A DNA stretch of 64,000 nucleotides from Prevotella sp. (GTDB lineage Bacteria; Bacteroidota; Bacteroidia; Bacteroidales; Bacteroidaceae). Below the pieces are notes generated by a model that saw nothing but the letters and a program-made list of their open reading frames with translations, was not told the origin of the DNA and searched no databases. The DNA lies in the NCBI GenBank assembly GCA_022769285.1, contig JALEKD010000025.1, forward strand, positions 1-64,000, in the 5' to 3' direction. The position numbers and the translations under genes are program-made. Below, piece after piece: positions 26,444-36,188 of the stretch; within the stretch, counting starts at the first letter, position 1; each line of letters begins with the position of its first letter.

Positions 26444-27760
26444 ATGAAGAAAATATATACGATAATCGCCCTACTGATACTGAGTGCCACGGCCACCCTC
26501 CGGGCACAGAACAACGAAACCGAAATAACCGTTACAGACAACAAGGGCAAACAGGAAGTTATCGATCTGCCAGAAGGCATGCTGTCAGAAGTGGACAGCC
26601 TGCTGTACCTATACAACTCGAAGACGTATATGAAGCCGGCATCCGACTGCAACATGCCCGATGTGAACCCAGTATATACTAAGGAGGAGTACATTAGTCG
26701 GCTGAAGCGCATCCCGTCAGTTATTGAGATGCCCTATAACGACATTGTCCAGAAGTTCATTGACCGCTACAGCAACCGCCTGCGCCGCTCCGTAAGCTAC
26801 ATGCTTGGTGCGCAGAACTTCTACATGCCTATCTTTGAGCAGGCGCTCGAAACTTACGGGCTTCCCCTGGAGCTGAAGTATCTGCCAGTCATCGAGTCGG
26901 CGCTCAACCCCAAGGCGGTGTCACGGGTAGGCGCCACGGGACTGTGGCAGTTCATGCTCAAGACTGGCAAGAACTACGGACTGGAAATCAACTCGCTCGT
27001 AGATGAGCGCCGCGACCCCATCAAGGCATCGTATGCGGCAGCCCGGTACCTGAGCGACCTCTACAAGATATTCGGCGACTGGAACCTGGTCATCGCGGCT
27101 TACAACGCGGGGCCCGACAAGATTAACAAGGCCATCCACCGGTCCAAGGGAAAAAACGACTACTGGGAGATATACCCTTACCTGCCCAAGGAGACCCGCG
27201 GCTACGTGCCAGCGTTTATCGCGGCTAACTACATAATGAACTACTACTGCGACCACAACATCTGCCCGATGGAGACCGACCTGCCGGTAAAGACCGACAC
27301 TGTCATGGTGACCCGCGACATACACTTTGAGCAGATAGCTAAGGTGCTGGACATAGACATAGCCCAGATTCAGGAGCTAAACCCGCAGTATAGGCGCAAC
27401 ATCATCAACGGCAGCTCGCAGCCGTCGACCCTGAAACTACCCTCGACCCTCATCACCAACTTTATAGATAAGGAAGACTCCATCTATGCCTACAATACCG
27501 ACGAGCTGCTTACTAAGCGCACCGAGGTAAAGGTCAACGAGGACACACCGGTCTACACCAAGTCGACCAAGAGCCGCTCTAAGAGCAAGTCTAAGTCCAG
27601 GAGCCGCAAGAAGAGAGGCCGCAAGAACGTAACGGTACGCAACGGCGACACCCTCTCCGAGATAGCCGAGCGCAATCACACCACCGTGGCGCGCCTGAAG
27701 AAGCTCAACAAGATTAGCGGCAGCAATATCCGCGCCGGCAAGAAGATTAGGGTCAAGTAA
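26444..27760 (+). CDS. Membrane-bound lytic murein transglycosylase D-like protein with LysM
   Basis: A 438-aa exported enzyme that cleaves peptidoglycan glycan strands. It has a signal peptide (MKKIYTIIALLILSATATLRAQ), an SLT domain with the catalytic Glu in LPVIESALNPKAVSRVGATGLWQF (about residue 148) and AAYNAGPDKINKAIHR. A very basic Lys/Ser/Arg linker (SKSKSKSRSRKKRGRK) follows, then one C-terminal LysM domain (VRNGDTLSEIAERNHTTVARL). It belongs to the parAB run and is followed closely by the (p)ppGpp enzyme gene. Confidence 0.95.
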   Translation: MKKIYTIIALLILSATATLRAQNNETEITVTDNKGKQEVIDLPEGMLSEVDSLLYLYNSKTYMKPASDCNMPDVNPVYTKEEYISRLKRIPSVIEMPYNDIVQKFIDRYSNRLRRSVSYMLGAQNFYMPIFEQALETYGLPLELKYLPVIESALNPKAVSRVGATGLWQFMLKTGKNYGLEINSLVDERRDPIKASYAAARYLSDLYKIFGDWNLVIAAYNAGPDKINKAIHRSKGKNDYWEIYPYLPKETRGYVPAFIAANYIMNYYCDHNICPMETDLPVKTDTVMVTRDIHFEQIAKVLDIDIAQIQELNPQYRRNIINGSSQPSTLKLPSTLITNFIDKEDSIYAYNTDELLTKRTEVKVNEDTPVYTKSTKSRSKSKSKSRSRKKRGRKNVTVRNGDTLSEIAERNHTTVARLKKLNKISGSNIRAGKKIRVK

Positions 27761-27792
27761 CAATTCACCTGTTTCACATAAAGGGTACCATC

Positions 27793-30063
27793 ATGGACAC
27801 GCAGCAACCTAAAACCAAGGAAGAGTTGGAAGAGAAAATGGTAGATGATGCCTTTCAGCATCTGAAGGAAACCTATCTGGCCTCCAGGCACCGCAAGAAG
27901 ATAGACATCATTAACAAGGCTTTCAACTTTGCCCGCCAGGCACACAAGGGAGTAAAGAGGCTGTCTGGCGAGCCTTACATTCTGCACCCCATAGCCGTGG
28001 CCCAGATAGCCTGCGAGGAGATGGGCTTAGGGTCTACCAGCATCAGCGCGGCCCTGCTGCACGATGTGGTCGAGGACACCGACTATACCATCGAGGACAT
28101 CGAGAATATCTTCGGCCCGAAGATAGCCCAGATAGTAGACGGCCTCACCAAGATAAGCGGAGGCATCTTTGGCGAGCACGCGTCGGCCCAGGCCGAGAAT
28201 TTCAAGAAGTTGCTGCTCACCATGAGCGACGATATACGCGTCATACTCATCAAGATATGCGACCGGCTGCACAATATGCGCACCCTGGCATCACAGCCGG
28301 CCAACAAGCAGTACAAGATAGCCGGCGAGACACTCTATATCTACGCCCCGCTGGCCAACAGGCTGGGGCTCTACAAGATTAAGACCGAGCTGGAGAACCT
28401 GAGCTTCAAGTTTGAACACCCTGAAGAATACGCCAGCATCACTAACAAGCTGAACTTTACCAAGGAGCAGCGCGACAAACTCTTTGAGGACTTCACGGCA
28501 CCCATCCGCCAGTCGCTCGATGCCGCCGGGGTAAAGTACAAGATTATCGCACGTGTAAAGAGCCCCTACTCCATCTGGAACAAGATGCAGACCAAGCACG
28601 TAACCTTTGATGAGATATACGACATACTCGCCGTGCGCATCATCTTCACCCCCAAGGTGCGCGAGGAGGAGATTAACGAGTGCTTCAACATCTACGTGGC
28701 CATCAGCAAGATTTACAAGTCGCACCCCGACCGTCTGCGCGACTGGCTCAACCATCCCAAGGCCAACGGTTACCAGGCTCTGCACGTCACGTTGATGAGT
28801 AAACAGGGCCGGTGGATAGAAATACAGATACGGTCGGACCGTATGGACGAAATAGCAGAGCAAGGGTTTGCCGCGCACTGGAAGTATAAGGAGGGGGGAG
28901 ATATCCAGGAGGACGAGGGCGAACTGAATAACTGGCTGCGAACCATCAAGGAGATACTGGACGACCCGCAGCCCGATGCCATGGACTTCCTGGATGCTAT
29001 CAAACTCAACCTCTTTGCCTCGGAGATATTCGTCTTCACGCCCAAGGGCGAAATCAAGACCATGCCGGCTGGCTGTACGGCTCTCGACTTTGCCTTCCAG
29101 ATACACACGTTCTTAGGTAGCCACTGCATAGGGGCCAAGGTAAACCACAAGTTGGTTCCGCTGAGCCACAAGCTACAGAGTGGCGACCAGGTAGAAATTC
29201 TGGCTTCCAAGGCGCAGCACGTTCAGCCCTCGTGGATTAACTTTGTATCTACCGCCAAGGCCAAGGGAAAGATACAGGCCATCCTGCGCCGCGAGAACAG
29301 GGAGATACAGAAGCGGGGAGAAACCATTCTGAACGAGTGGATGCAGAAGAACGATCTGGCACCTACCACCTCGAATCTGGACAAGCTCTGCGAGTATCAC
29401 GACATGTCCAAGCATGAGGACCTGTTTCTCTCCATCGGTGAGCGAACCATCATCCTGGGCGAGAAGGACCTGGCCAAGCTCAACGAGAAAGACAAAAAGA
29501 GCGGCGTCACCACGGGCTGGAAGAAGTATGTGCCCTTCCTGAACCTGAATAAGGACAAAAAGAGCGAGCCTATAACTCCCGCCGAGCCGTTTACGGTCAA
29601 GGAGGGTTTCAACAAGAAGAAACCGTGCATCATCAACGAGGAGTATATCAGCAAGTACGTGTTCCGCCACTGCTGTCACCCCATCCCCGGCGACGACATC
29701 TTAGGCTACATAGATAATAAGAACCATATCGAGATACATAAGCGCAACTGTCCGGTGGCCAGCAAGCTCAAGACCAGCTTTGGCAACCGCATACTCGATG
29801 CTAAGTGGGATATGCACCGCCTGTTGTTCTTCGACGCTACGATAGAGATTAAGGGCATAGACCGCAAGGGTATGATACTCGATGTGGCGAGGGTCATCAC
29901 CGATGAGTTAGACATCAACATCCACAAGGTGACCGTCACGGCCGACAAGGGCATATTCGACGGCACCATAGAGCTTCGCGTACACGACCGAAGTGACGTC
30001 AAGCTGATTATGGAGAAGTTGAAGAAAGCTGAGGGACTGCAGGAAGTGATGCGCATCAACTAA
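27793..30063 (+). CDS. rsh: Bifunctional (p)ppGpp synthetase/hydrolase (RelA/SpoT homologue)
   Basis: A 756-aa stringent-response enzyme. An N-terminal HD hydrolase domain is intact (YILHPIAVAQ, ALLHDVVEDTDYT, KICDRLHNMRT), so degradation of (p)ppGpp is predicted. The synthetase domain has RVKSPYSIWNKM, FDEIYDILAVRI and GYQALHVTLM. These are followed by TGS (EIFVFTPKGEIKTMPAG), a zinc-finger-like helical region (FRHCCHPIPGDDILG) and a C-terminal ACT domain (EIKGIDRKGMILDVARVI). It is the last gene of the parAB run. Which activity dominates cannot be read from the sequence. Confidence 0.96.
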   Translation: MDTQQPKTKEELEEKMVDDAFQHLKETYLASRHRKKIDIINKAFNFARQAHKGVKRLSGEPYILHPIAVAQIACEEMGLGSTSISAALLHDVVEDTDYTIEDIENIFGPKIAQIVDGLTKISGGIFGEHASAQAENFKKLLLTMSDDIRVILIKICDRLHNMRTLASQPANKQYKIAGETLYIYAPLANRLGLYKIKTELENLSFKFEHPEEYASITNKLNFTKEQRDKLFEDFTAPIRQSLDAAGVKYKIIARVKSPYSIWNKMQTKHVTFDEIYDILAVRIIFTPKVREEEINECFNIYVAISKIYKSHPDRLRDWLNHPKANGYQALHVTLMSKQGRWIEIQIRSDRMDEIAEQGFAAHWKYKEGGDIQEDEGELNNWLRTIKEILDDPQPDAMDFLDAIKLNLFASEIFVFTPKGEIKTMPAGCTALDFAFQIHTFLGSHCIGAKVNHKLVPLSHKLQSGDQVEILASKAQHVQPSWINFVSTAKAKGKIQAILRRENREIQKRGETILNEWMQKNDLAPTTSNLDKLCEYHDMSKHEDLFLSIGERTIILGEKDLAKLNEKDKKSGVTTGWKKYVPFLNLNKDKKSEPITPAEPFTVKEGFNKKKPCIINEEYISKYVFRHCCHPIPGDDILGYIDNKNHIEIHKRNCPVASKLKTSFGNRILDAKWDMHRLLFFDATIEIKGIDRKGMILDVARVITDELDINIHKVTVTADKGIFDGTIELRVHDRSDVKLIMEKLKKAEGLQEVMRIN

Positions 30064-30176
30064 CGCCAGTTTACATCCTGCCGTTGCTTCTGCCGCCCCT
30101 ACCGTCCCCTCAGCCAAACCCATCATCGGCCCTGCCGGGCGAGCCTCTCCCCACCACCCCACTGCCATTCCGGGCT

Positions 30177-30262
30177 ACATTCTAAGACTTGGGATATACG
30201 TTTACGCTTTTCGGACGTACATCCTAAGGCTTCGGATGCACATCTCCAAGTTCTAAAGATGC
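30177..30262. repeat. Tandem array of four 21-nt units (family B)
   Basis: Units start ACATTCTAAGACTTGGGAT, ACGTTTACGCTTTTCGGAC, ACATCCTAAGGCTTCGGATG and ACATCTCCAAGTTCTAAAG, spaced exactly 21 nt (the last unit is 23 nt). Each is a weak dyad, CATCC...GGATG. The array lies in the 465-bp convergent gap between the rsh and merR genes. The remainder of that gap shows no gene. A matching array is at 58991-59074. Confidence 0.65.
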
Positions 30263-30528
30263 TCGCCCATCGTTCCTGGAAAAATAAAGGCCAGTTAGGA
30301 GAAGTGCTGAGGATGATGTGGCGCGAGCCCAGATAGTTGCTCCTCATAGCGGGATGGTTTCGGGTAGCACTGCCCTCATGCTGAGCACCCTACTATCCAC
30401 AAACCAAGTCAGTCTGATAAACGGCAAAACCGTGACGACGGCCCTGTATGCCGATGTCACGGTTCGTGTATTTATAGGAGATGCTTCCGCCAGCCCCGCC
30501 TATGTCCAGAATGTACGCGCAGCCCCTG

Positions 30529-30876
30529 CTATACTATCCCCGATAGGTGACGCTTCAGCTCCTGTAACTGACTGCGCACGGAGAGGAGCGTTTCGAGCAC
30601 CTCACTGCTCTTGTCCACACCCTTGCGGTTCTCTACCAGCATCTTACGGGCGGCAGCCAACTTGAAGCCACGCACCTTGACCAGGCTGTAGATGGTTTTG
30701 AGCAACTCCAAGTCCTCGGCCGTGTACTGGCGCACCTTGTTGAGCGCCTGCGTCTTCGGTCTGAGCTGCGGGAACTCTTTCTCCCAGTAGCGCAGAGTAC
30801 TCTCGTTAACGCCCAGCAACTGAGCTACCTCCTTGATGGAGTAGTAGAGCTTGAGCTCCTTGTCCTTTGTAAGCAT
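30529..30876 (-). CDS. MerR-family transcriptional regulator
   Basis: A 115-aa DNA-binding protein. The winged helix-turn-helix is plain ([30 protein letters not shown], then [32 protein letters not shown]) and is followed by a coiled coil ([21 protein letters not shown]). There are no cysteines or other ligand-binding domain at the C-terminus, so the effector is unknown. It is divergent from alaS, and the two promoters overlap face to face, so regulation of itself or of alaS is conceivable (inference). Confidence 0.92.
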   Translation of the reverse strand: MLTKDKELKLYYSIKEVAQLLGVNESTLRYWEKEFPQLRPKTQALNKVRQYTAEDLELLKTIYSLVKVRGFKLAAARKMLVENRKGVDKSSEVLETLLSVRSQLQELKRHLSGIV

Positions 30877-30901
30877 TTATTTGCACCTTTTTATACAATT
30901 A

Positions 30902-30937
30902 CTTGCAAAAATACGCATTTCTTGGTATCTTTGCAAG
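30902..30937. promoter_or_regulatory. Overlapping divergent promoters of merR and alaS
   Basis: Rightward: CTTG, a 20-nt spacer and TATCTTTG lead to alaS. Leftward: CTTG, a 20-nt spacer and TATTTTTG lead to merR. Each -33 box overlaps the other promoter's -7 region, so the whole site is an inverted repeat, CTTGCAAA-N20-TTTGCAAG. Confidence 0.65.
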
Positions 30938-30987
30938 AGTTTTTGGAAAAAGATGGAATTATAAAGCAGATTAAAGCAAAAACAAAT

Positions 30988-33609
30988 ATGATGACAGCAA
31001 ATGAAATCCGTGACTCGTACAAAAAATTCTTCGAGTCTAAAGGACACGTTATCGTCCCTTCGGCCCCAATGGTTATCAAGGACGATCCCACGCTGATGTT
31101 TACAAATGCAGGTATGAACCAGTGGAAGGACATCATACTGGGTACCAAGGACCCCGAGCCTCGCCGCCGCACCGACTCACAGAAATGTCTGCGCGTGAGC
31201 GGCAAGCACAACGACCTGGAGGAGGTGGGCCACGACACTTACCACCACACCATGTTTGAAATGCTCGGCAACTGGAGTTTTGGCGACTACTTCAAGCAGG
31301 GAGCTATCGACTACGCCTGGGAATACCTCGTCGACGTGCTGCATCTTGACCCCAAGGATCTGTATGTTACTGTTTTCGAGGGCTCGCCCGAAGAGAATAT
31401 TCCCCGCGATAACGAGGCCGCTGGCTACTGGGCCAAGCACCTGCCTGCCGACCACATCATTAACGGCAACAAGCACGACAACTTCTGGGAGATGGGCGAC
31501 ACGGGGCCCTGTGGCCCCTGCTCTGAGATACACGTTGACTCACGCCCCGAGAATGAGCGCGGCAACGTGCCCGGACGCGACTTGGTCAACAAGGATGATC
31601 CTCAGGTCATCGAGATTTGGAACATCGTGTTCATGCAGTTCAACCGCAAGGCCGACGGCAGCCTCGAGCCGCTGTCCATGAACGTTATCGATACCGGTAT
31701 GGGCTTCGAGCGCCTGGTGCGCATGCTCCAGGGCAAGCACTCTAACTACGATACCGACATCTTCCAGCCGCTTATCCATGAGGAGGAGCGCCTTACCGGA
31801 CTGAAATACGGGGTCAGCGAAGACACCGATGTGGCCATGCGCGTGGTGGCCGACCACCTGCGGGCCGTAGCGTTCTCCATCGCTGATGGTCAGCTGCCCT
31901 CTAACGCCAAGGCTGGTTACGTTATCCGTCGTATCCTGCGTCGCGCCATCCGCTACGCATACACCTTCCTCGGCCAGAAGGAGGCTTTCATCTACAAACT
32001 TCTCCCCGTGCTCATCCAGGAGATGGGCGAGGCTTACCCTGAGCTCCCCGCACAGCGCGAACTCATCGGCCGCGTTATGAAAGAGGAGGAAGACTCGTTC
32101 CTACGTACCCTTGAGAAGGGCATCAACATGCTCCAGACGGCTATGGACCATCTCAAGGCCGAGGGCAAGACCCAGCTTGACGGTGTTCAGGCTTTCCGCC
32201 TGTTTGACACTTACGGTTTCCCACTCGACCTTACTGAACTTATCTGCCGCGAGCATGGCTTCACGGTCGATGAGCAGCAGTTTGACGCTGAGATGCAGAA
32301 GCAGAAGGACCGCGCCCGCAACGCCGCCTCGGTTGAGAACGGCGACTGGATAGAAGTGGCCGAGGGCAACCAGCAGTTTGTGGGCTACGACTACACTGAG
32401 TACGAGTGCCACATCCTGCGTTATCGCAAGGTTACCCAGAAGAAGAACTCGTTCTACGAACTGGTGCTCGACTACACGCCATTCTATGGCGAGATGGGCG
32501 GCCAGGTAGGCGATACGGGTGTACTGGTCAACGGCGACGAGACCATAGAGGTCATAGACACCAAGCGCGAGAACAACCAGTCGATACACATCGTCAAGCA
32601 ACTGCCCAAGGATATCAAGGCGCAGTTTATGGCTTGCGTGGATGTTGACAAGCGCGAGGCCAGCGCAGCCAACCATACCGCTACACACCTGCTGGACTAC
32701 GCACTCAAGCAGGTACTTGGCGACCATATAGAGCAGAAGGGCTCGTATGTGAGTGCCGACACCCTGCGCTTCGACTTCTCTCACTTCCAGAAAGTTACCG
32801 ATGACCAGCTGCGCCAGGTAGAGCGTCTGGTCAACGACATGATACGCCAGGACTTACCTCTCGACGAGCATCGCGACACGCCGTTAGAGGAGGCTAAGAA
32901 GTTAGGTGCCATCGCCCTGTTCGGCGAGAAGTACGGCGACAAAGTGCGCGTGGTTCGCTTCGGCCCGTCGTGCGAGTTCTGCGGTGGTATTCACGCCAAG
33001 AGCACCGGCCACATCGGCATGTTCAAGATTATCAGCGAGAGTTCGGTAGCTGCCGGCATCCGCCGTATCGAGGCCCTTACCGGCAAGACTTGCGAAGAGA
33101 CTTTCTACGCCTTAGAGGACGCCATGCGCGAGATTAAGGGCCTGTTCAACAACGCCAAAGACCTGCAGGGTGTCATCGCCAAGTACATCGAGGAGCACGA
33201 TGCTATGAAGAAAGACATCGAGCGCTTCCGTGCGCAGGCCGTAGACCGCATGGCCAAGACGCTGGTAGATAAGGCGTTCGATGTAAACGGTATTCGCGTG
33301 GTCAAGGCCATCGTTCCCTTTGAGCCGGCATCGGCCAAGGACTTGGTATTCAAGATACGCGAGGCGCTGCCCACCAACTTGCTCTGTGTCATTGGTTCTA
33401 CGGCTCACGACAAGCCCCTGCTCTCAGTTATGCTGAGCGATGACATGGTAAGCGACCATGGTCTCAACGCGGGCAAGATGATACGCGAGGCTGCCAAACT
33501 CATTCAGGGTGGTGGCGGCGGTCAGCCCCACTATGCCCAGGCTGGCGGCAAGAATATTGACGGTCTCAGCGCCGCTGTCGACAAGGTGGTCGAGCTGGCC
33601 AACCTCTAA
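30988..33609 (+). CDS. alaS: Alanyl-tRNA synthetase
   Basis: An 873-aa class II synthetase that charges tRNA-Ala. The catalytic core starts at [19 protein letters not shown] and includes [25 protein letters not shown] and [13 protein letters not shown]. The editing domain has the zinc-binding [11 protein letters not shown] and [16 protein letters not shown]. The C-Ala dimerisation domain ends in [19 protein letters not shown]. The track ORF includes 22 extra codons reading through the promoter; translation starts at one of two adjacent ATGs, 30988 or 30991. Confidence 0.98.
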   Translation: MMTANEIRDSYKKFFESKGHVIVPSAPMVIKDDPTLMFTNAGMNQWKDIILGTKDPEPRRRTDSQKCLRVSGKHNDLEEVGHDTYHHTMFEMLGNWSFGDYFKQGAIDYAWEYLVDVLHLDPKDLYVTVFEGSPEENIPRDNEAAGYWAKHLPADHIINGNKHDNFWEMGDTGPCGPCSEIHVDSRPENERGNVPGRDLVNKDDPQVIEIWNIVFMQFNRKADGSLEPLSMNVIDTGMGFERLVRMLQGKHSNYDTDIFQPLIHEEERLTGLKYGVSEDTDVAMRVVADHLRAVAFSIADGQLPSNAKAGYVIRRILRRAIRYAYTFLGQKEAFIYKLLPVLIQEMGEAYPELPAQRELIGRVMKEEEDSFLRTLEKGINMLQTAMDHLKAEGKTQLDGVQAFRLFDTYGFPLDLTELICREHGFTVDEQQFDAEMQKQKDRARNAASVENGDWIEVAEGNQQFVGYDYTEYECHILRYRKVTQKKNSFYELVLDYTPFYGEMGGQVGDTGVLVNGDETIEVIDTKRENNQSIHIVKQLPKDIKAQFMACVDVDKREASAANHTATHLLDYALKQVLGDHIEQKGSYVSADTLRFDFSHFQKVTDDQLRQVERLVNDMIRQDLPLDEHRDTPLEEAKKLGAIALFGEKYGDKVRVVRFGPSCEFCGGIHAKSTGHIGMFKIISESSVAAGIRRIEALTGKTCEETFYALEDAMREIKGLFNNAKDLQGVIAKYIEEHDAMKKDIERFRAQAVDRMAKTLVDKAFDVNGIRVVKAIVPFEPASAKDLVFKIREALPTNLLCVIGSTAHDKPLLSVMLSDDMVSDHGLNAGKMIREAAKLIQGGGGGQPHYAQAGGKNIDGLSAAVDKVVELANL

Positions 33610-33637
33610 ACACTACATTCCTTTAGAACTCTATACC

Positions 33638-33671
33638 AAAAGTGGCAGCCATCGCGGTTGCCACTTTTTTT
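33638..33671 (+). terminator. alaS terminator
   Basis: AAAAGTGGCA pairs with TGCCACTTTT and is followed by more T residues, a strong intrinsic terminator 29 nt past the alaS stop. Confidence 0.9.
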
Positions 33672-33801
33672 GTTACCCTAATCAAAAAGAGGAGCCCCCA
33701 CAGGCTGCCGGCACACTGCCACAACCCATTGAGGCTCCCTCTTACAGGCCTGTTATCGGTTAAGAATGTAAATATCCTCTTTAGCCAATTCGAGTAAGCG
33801 C

Positions 33802-34008
33802 TTAATCGCTCCAGAGGCCTCCATTGCCATCTGTCAAACGCTCTATGTTTTCCTCAGAATAATCCTCTTCGTCTGCCATACGCATTGACGAATTTGCAAG
33901 AACTGCCTGCGACTGAACCTTGACGATTACTGTTTCTGGTTTAAGATAGCCAGCACTGACCAGCATGAAGACAAAACAGGCAAACTGAAGAAGATAAAGT
34001 GTGTCCAT
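33802..34008 (-). CDS. Small exported or membrane-anchored acidic peptide (68 aa)
   Basis: From the ATG at 34008 the product begins MDTLYLLQFACFVFMLVSAGYLK, a hydrophobic signal or anchor sequence. It continues with KPETVIVKVQSQAVLANSSM and a highly acidic tail (ADEEDYSEENIERLTDGNGG). The track ORF starts 23 codons earlier, but that part looks untranslated and contains a -7-like TATATTTG on the minus strand (34055-34062), which supports the shorter form. The layout (signal, short spacer, acidic end) resembles small secreted peptides of Bacteroidota such as the NVEALA group, but no clear motif match is seen. It is isolated between alaS and the helicase gene. Confidence 0.55.
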   Translation of the reverse strand: MDTLYLLQFACFVFMLVSAGYLKPETVIVKVQSQAVLANSSMRMADEEDYSEENIERLTDGNGGLWSD

Positions 34009-34136
34009 GTTATTACTGTATATATCAAGTGAACTATTATGAGTTTTCTGACTGCAAATATAGAAAAATCTGCCCATACGGCCATGTCATCTGCCCATTA
34101 ATATTCAGGGGACACCCATCGCCCCAGGGAGCGAGA

Positions 34137-35579
34137 CTATCCGCCCGGCTCTATCTGGCTCTTAGGCCAGTTGACAAGGTACAGGCGCTCAGTGGCGCGG
34201 GTAAAGGCAGTGTAGAGCCAGTGGATATAATCGGGCGTAAGCATATCGTCGGTCATGTAGCCCTGGTCTACATACACATGGGCCCACTGGCCACCCTGCG
34301 CCTTGTGGCAAGTAACGGCGTAGGCGAACTTAACCTGGAGCGCGTTATAATAAGTATCGGCACGCAGGGCCTTCATACGGTCGGCCTTGCGTGGCAGGTC
34401 GGCATAGTCGGCCATTACGCCCTCGTAGAGCTGGTCGGCCTGCTCGCGGGTGAGTGCCGGGGTCTCGGTAAGCAGGCTGTCGAGCACTAAGGTGGCCTGA
34501 AACTCGTAGTCGCCATAATCAGGAAAACAGAGCCACACGTCGGCAAAGCGCAGCCCGTAAAACTCGCGCTGGCGGCGCACCTTGATAACCCGGCAGCGGT
34601 CGCCATTGGCGATAAAGGCGAAAGGGGGCGCATCGGCCGAGCCATTGGGAGTGGGCGGCAGATAGTGGTTCTTGACCACCATGAGCATGTCGCCCGTGGC
34701 CAGGTCGTCCTCGCGGTCCAGTATCATGGCGCGTATGCCTAAGTTGTACACCTTGGCCCGCTTGTTGGACCTCGTAATCACCATAGTGTCGTCTATACCC
34801 ACGGCATGGTAGCTGGCGGCCAGTGCGTCGACCAGCTCGTTGCCCGGCACCACGCATATATCGGCAAAGCCGGCCAACCGTATGCGGGGCAACTGGGTGG
34901 CGGCATCGTGGGTTATCATGGCCCTTATCACGGTGGCGTTATAGAGTATGCCGCTCAGCGCCGCCTGGCGCACCACCTCGGCCAGGTCGGCCCGGTACAC
35001 CCTCAGGGCGTAGCCCTCTAACACCATGGCGCTCAGGGCAGGCGACTCTTCCTCGCCCACGGGCGGTAGCTGGGCGCTGTCGCCTATCAGCATCAACCGG
35101 CAGTTGCGTCCGCCATATACATAGGTTATCAGGTCGTCTAACAGGCAACCAGTACCGAAACTGCTGTCGCCCCCGGCACCGTTGGCTATCATCGAGGCTT
35201 CGTCTACTACGAAGAGTGTATCTGTATGTAGGTTGTCGTTCAGGTTGAACACCCCTCCCCCACTCACCACGGCCCGCTCGCGGTATATCTTGCGGTGAAT
35301 GGTGTAAGCTGCCATACCGCTATAGAGCGACAGCACCTTGGCGGCGCGTCCCGTAGGGGCCAACAGCACCATACGCTGGCCCAACCGGGTCAGGGTGCGT
35401 ACCAGCGCTGCCATGAGCGATGTCTTGCCAGTTCCGGCCGAGCCACGCAGTATCATCGCCACCCGTGTTTCGCGGTCGGCGAGGAAGTGGCCAAACTGGT
35501 GCAAAGCCCTATGCTGGTCTGCCGTAGGCTCGAAGCCCAGCTGCTGTTGTACTTGGCGTACAAATTCATCAATGCTCAT
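34137..35579 (-). CDS. RecD-like superfamily 1 DNA helicase
   Basis: A 480-aa AAA/UvrD-C type helicase. Motif I is MILRGSAGTGKTSLMAALVR (about residue 45), followed by LLAPTGRAAKVL (Ia), LFVVDEASMI (II), LMLIGDSAQLPPV (III), a UvrD-like C-terminal part with AYAVTCHKAQGGQW (V) and LYTAFTRATERLYLV (VI). This is the short RecD2-type core; the long N-terminal region of true RecD2 is missing, and no RecB or RecC is nearby. The track ORF begins 19 codons early; MSIDEFVRQ is the natural start. A role in replication or repair is inferred. Confidence 0.9.
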   Translation of the reverse strand: MSIDEFVRQVQQQLGFEPTADQHRALHQFGHFLADRETRVAMILRGSAGTGKTSLMAALVRTLTRLGQRMVLLAPTGRAAKVLSLYSGMAAYTIHRKIYRERAVVSGGGVFNLNDNLHTDTLFVVDEASMIANGAGGDSSFGTGCLLDDLITYVYGGRNCRLMLIGDSAQLPPVGEEESPALSAMVLEGYALRVYRADLAEVVRQAALSGILYNATVIRAMITHDAATQLPRIRLAGFADICVVPGNELVDALAASYHAVGIDDTMVITRSNKRAKVYNLGIRAMILDREDDLATGDMLMVVKNHYLPPTPNGSADAPPFAFIANGDRCRVIKVRRQREFYGLRFADVWLCFPDYGDYEFQATLVLDSLLTETPALTREQADQLYEGVMADYADLPRKADRMKALRADTYYNALQVKFAYAVTCHKAQGGQWAHVYVDQGYMTDDMLTPDYIHWLYTAFTRATERLYLVNWPKSQIEPGG

Positions 35580-35705
35580 TATCCTCGGGGTCTGTGACAA
35601 CAGCGCAAAAGTAAGCATATTTTTCCTAATCGCCACCGATACTCCTCACAAAGTTGCCCCCATCGGCCTGTTTTATCGCTCCGCCGTCGCCCACTGTCAG
35701 CCCTT

Positions 35706-35729
35706 CGCGCGCACACGCGTATATATATA
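35706..35729. repeat. Alternating purine-pyrimidine tract (CG/CA)n(TA)n
   Basis: A 24-nt uninterrupted alternating run starting CGCGCGCACACGCG and ending in TATATATATA. It lies about 130-150 bp upstream of the helicase ATG, a position comparable to the similar tract upstream of the GH3 gene. Confidence 0.7.
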
Positions 35730-35760
35730 AAAGGTAAAAAGCGAAATGGCACTTTGAAAG

Positions 35761-36027
35761 GTAAAAAGTAAAGGAGTAAAAAGATAAAAAAACACTGCTG
35801 AAGACTGCCACTATCGTACCAATGGCTGTCGCAAGAAATAAAAGAACGGCCTTTAGCCTTCTAAAGACGGTTCCCAGCTTTCTAAAGACGGCTCCGGGAA
35901 ACATAAAGGTCAGTCTCCACGCTTTTAAGGATATATCCGACTACACCTGAGTGGCTCTCTGCCCCTCTACTTTTTACCTATTTACCTTTCGCAGCACTTT
36001 TTACCGTTTTACTCCTTTACTTTTTAC
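35761..36027. repeat. Long-spaced inverted repeat of heptad-like sequence
   Basis: GTAAAAAGTAAAGGAGTAAAA (35761-35781) recurs as its exact reverse complement at 36007-36027, 225 bp away. Further G(T/A)AAAAAG-type heptads flank both copies. The family A 21-nt array lies between the arms. The helicase and etfB are transcribed away from this 609-bp gap, which otherwise shows no gene. Confidence 0.65.
35845..35932. repeat. Tandem array of four 21-22-nt units (family A)
   Basis: Units align on ACGGC/ACGGT/ACGGC/TCAGT at 21, 21 and about 22 nt. The first contains the hairpin CTTTAG-CCTT-CTAAAG. The sequence is homologous to the arrays at 371-455 and, inverted, at 47706-47817. Confidence 0.65.
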
Positions 36028-36111
36028 TTTTCAAATCAGCCTCCATTCATTGCACAATCATCGCCATTTGTGCACAGACAGCAACGGTCTGTGCAAATTT
36101 AATTACGATAA

Positions 36112-36143
36112 TTTGGTCAACCTGTAAAATATTAGTAATTTTG
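36112..36143 (+). promoter_or_regulatory. etfBA promoter
   Basis: TTTG, a 20-nt spacer and TAATTTTG match the Bacteroidetes consensus, with the -7 box ending 45 bp before the etfB ATG. Confidence 0.75.
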
Positions 36144-36188
36144 CGACCGTAATTTATATCGAAATCAATATAATTTTAAATATTTCTT

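Noticed and set aside
27765-27785. parS-like half site TGTTTCAC between the transglycosylase and rsh genes
   Set aside because: Only one half of the 16-bp parS palindrome is present. A similar half site at the lnb start is also incomplete.
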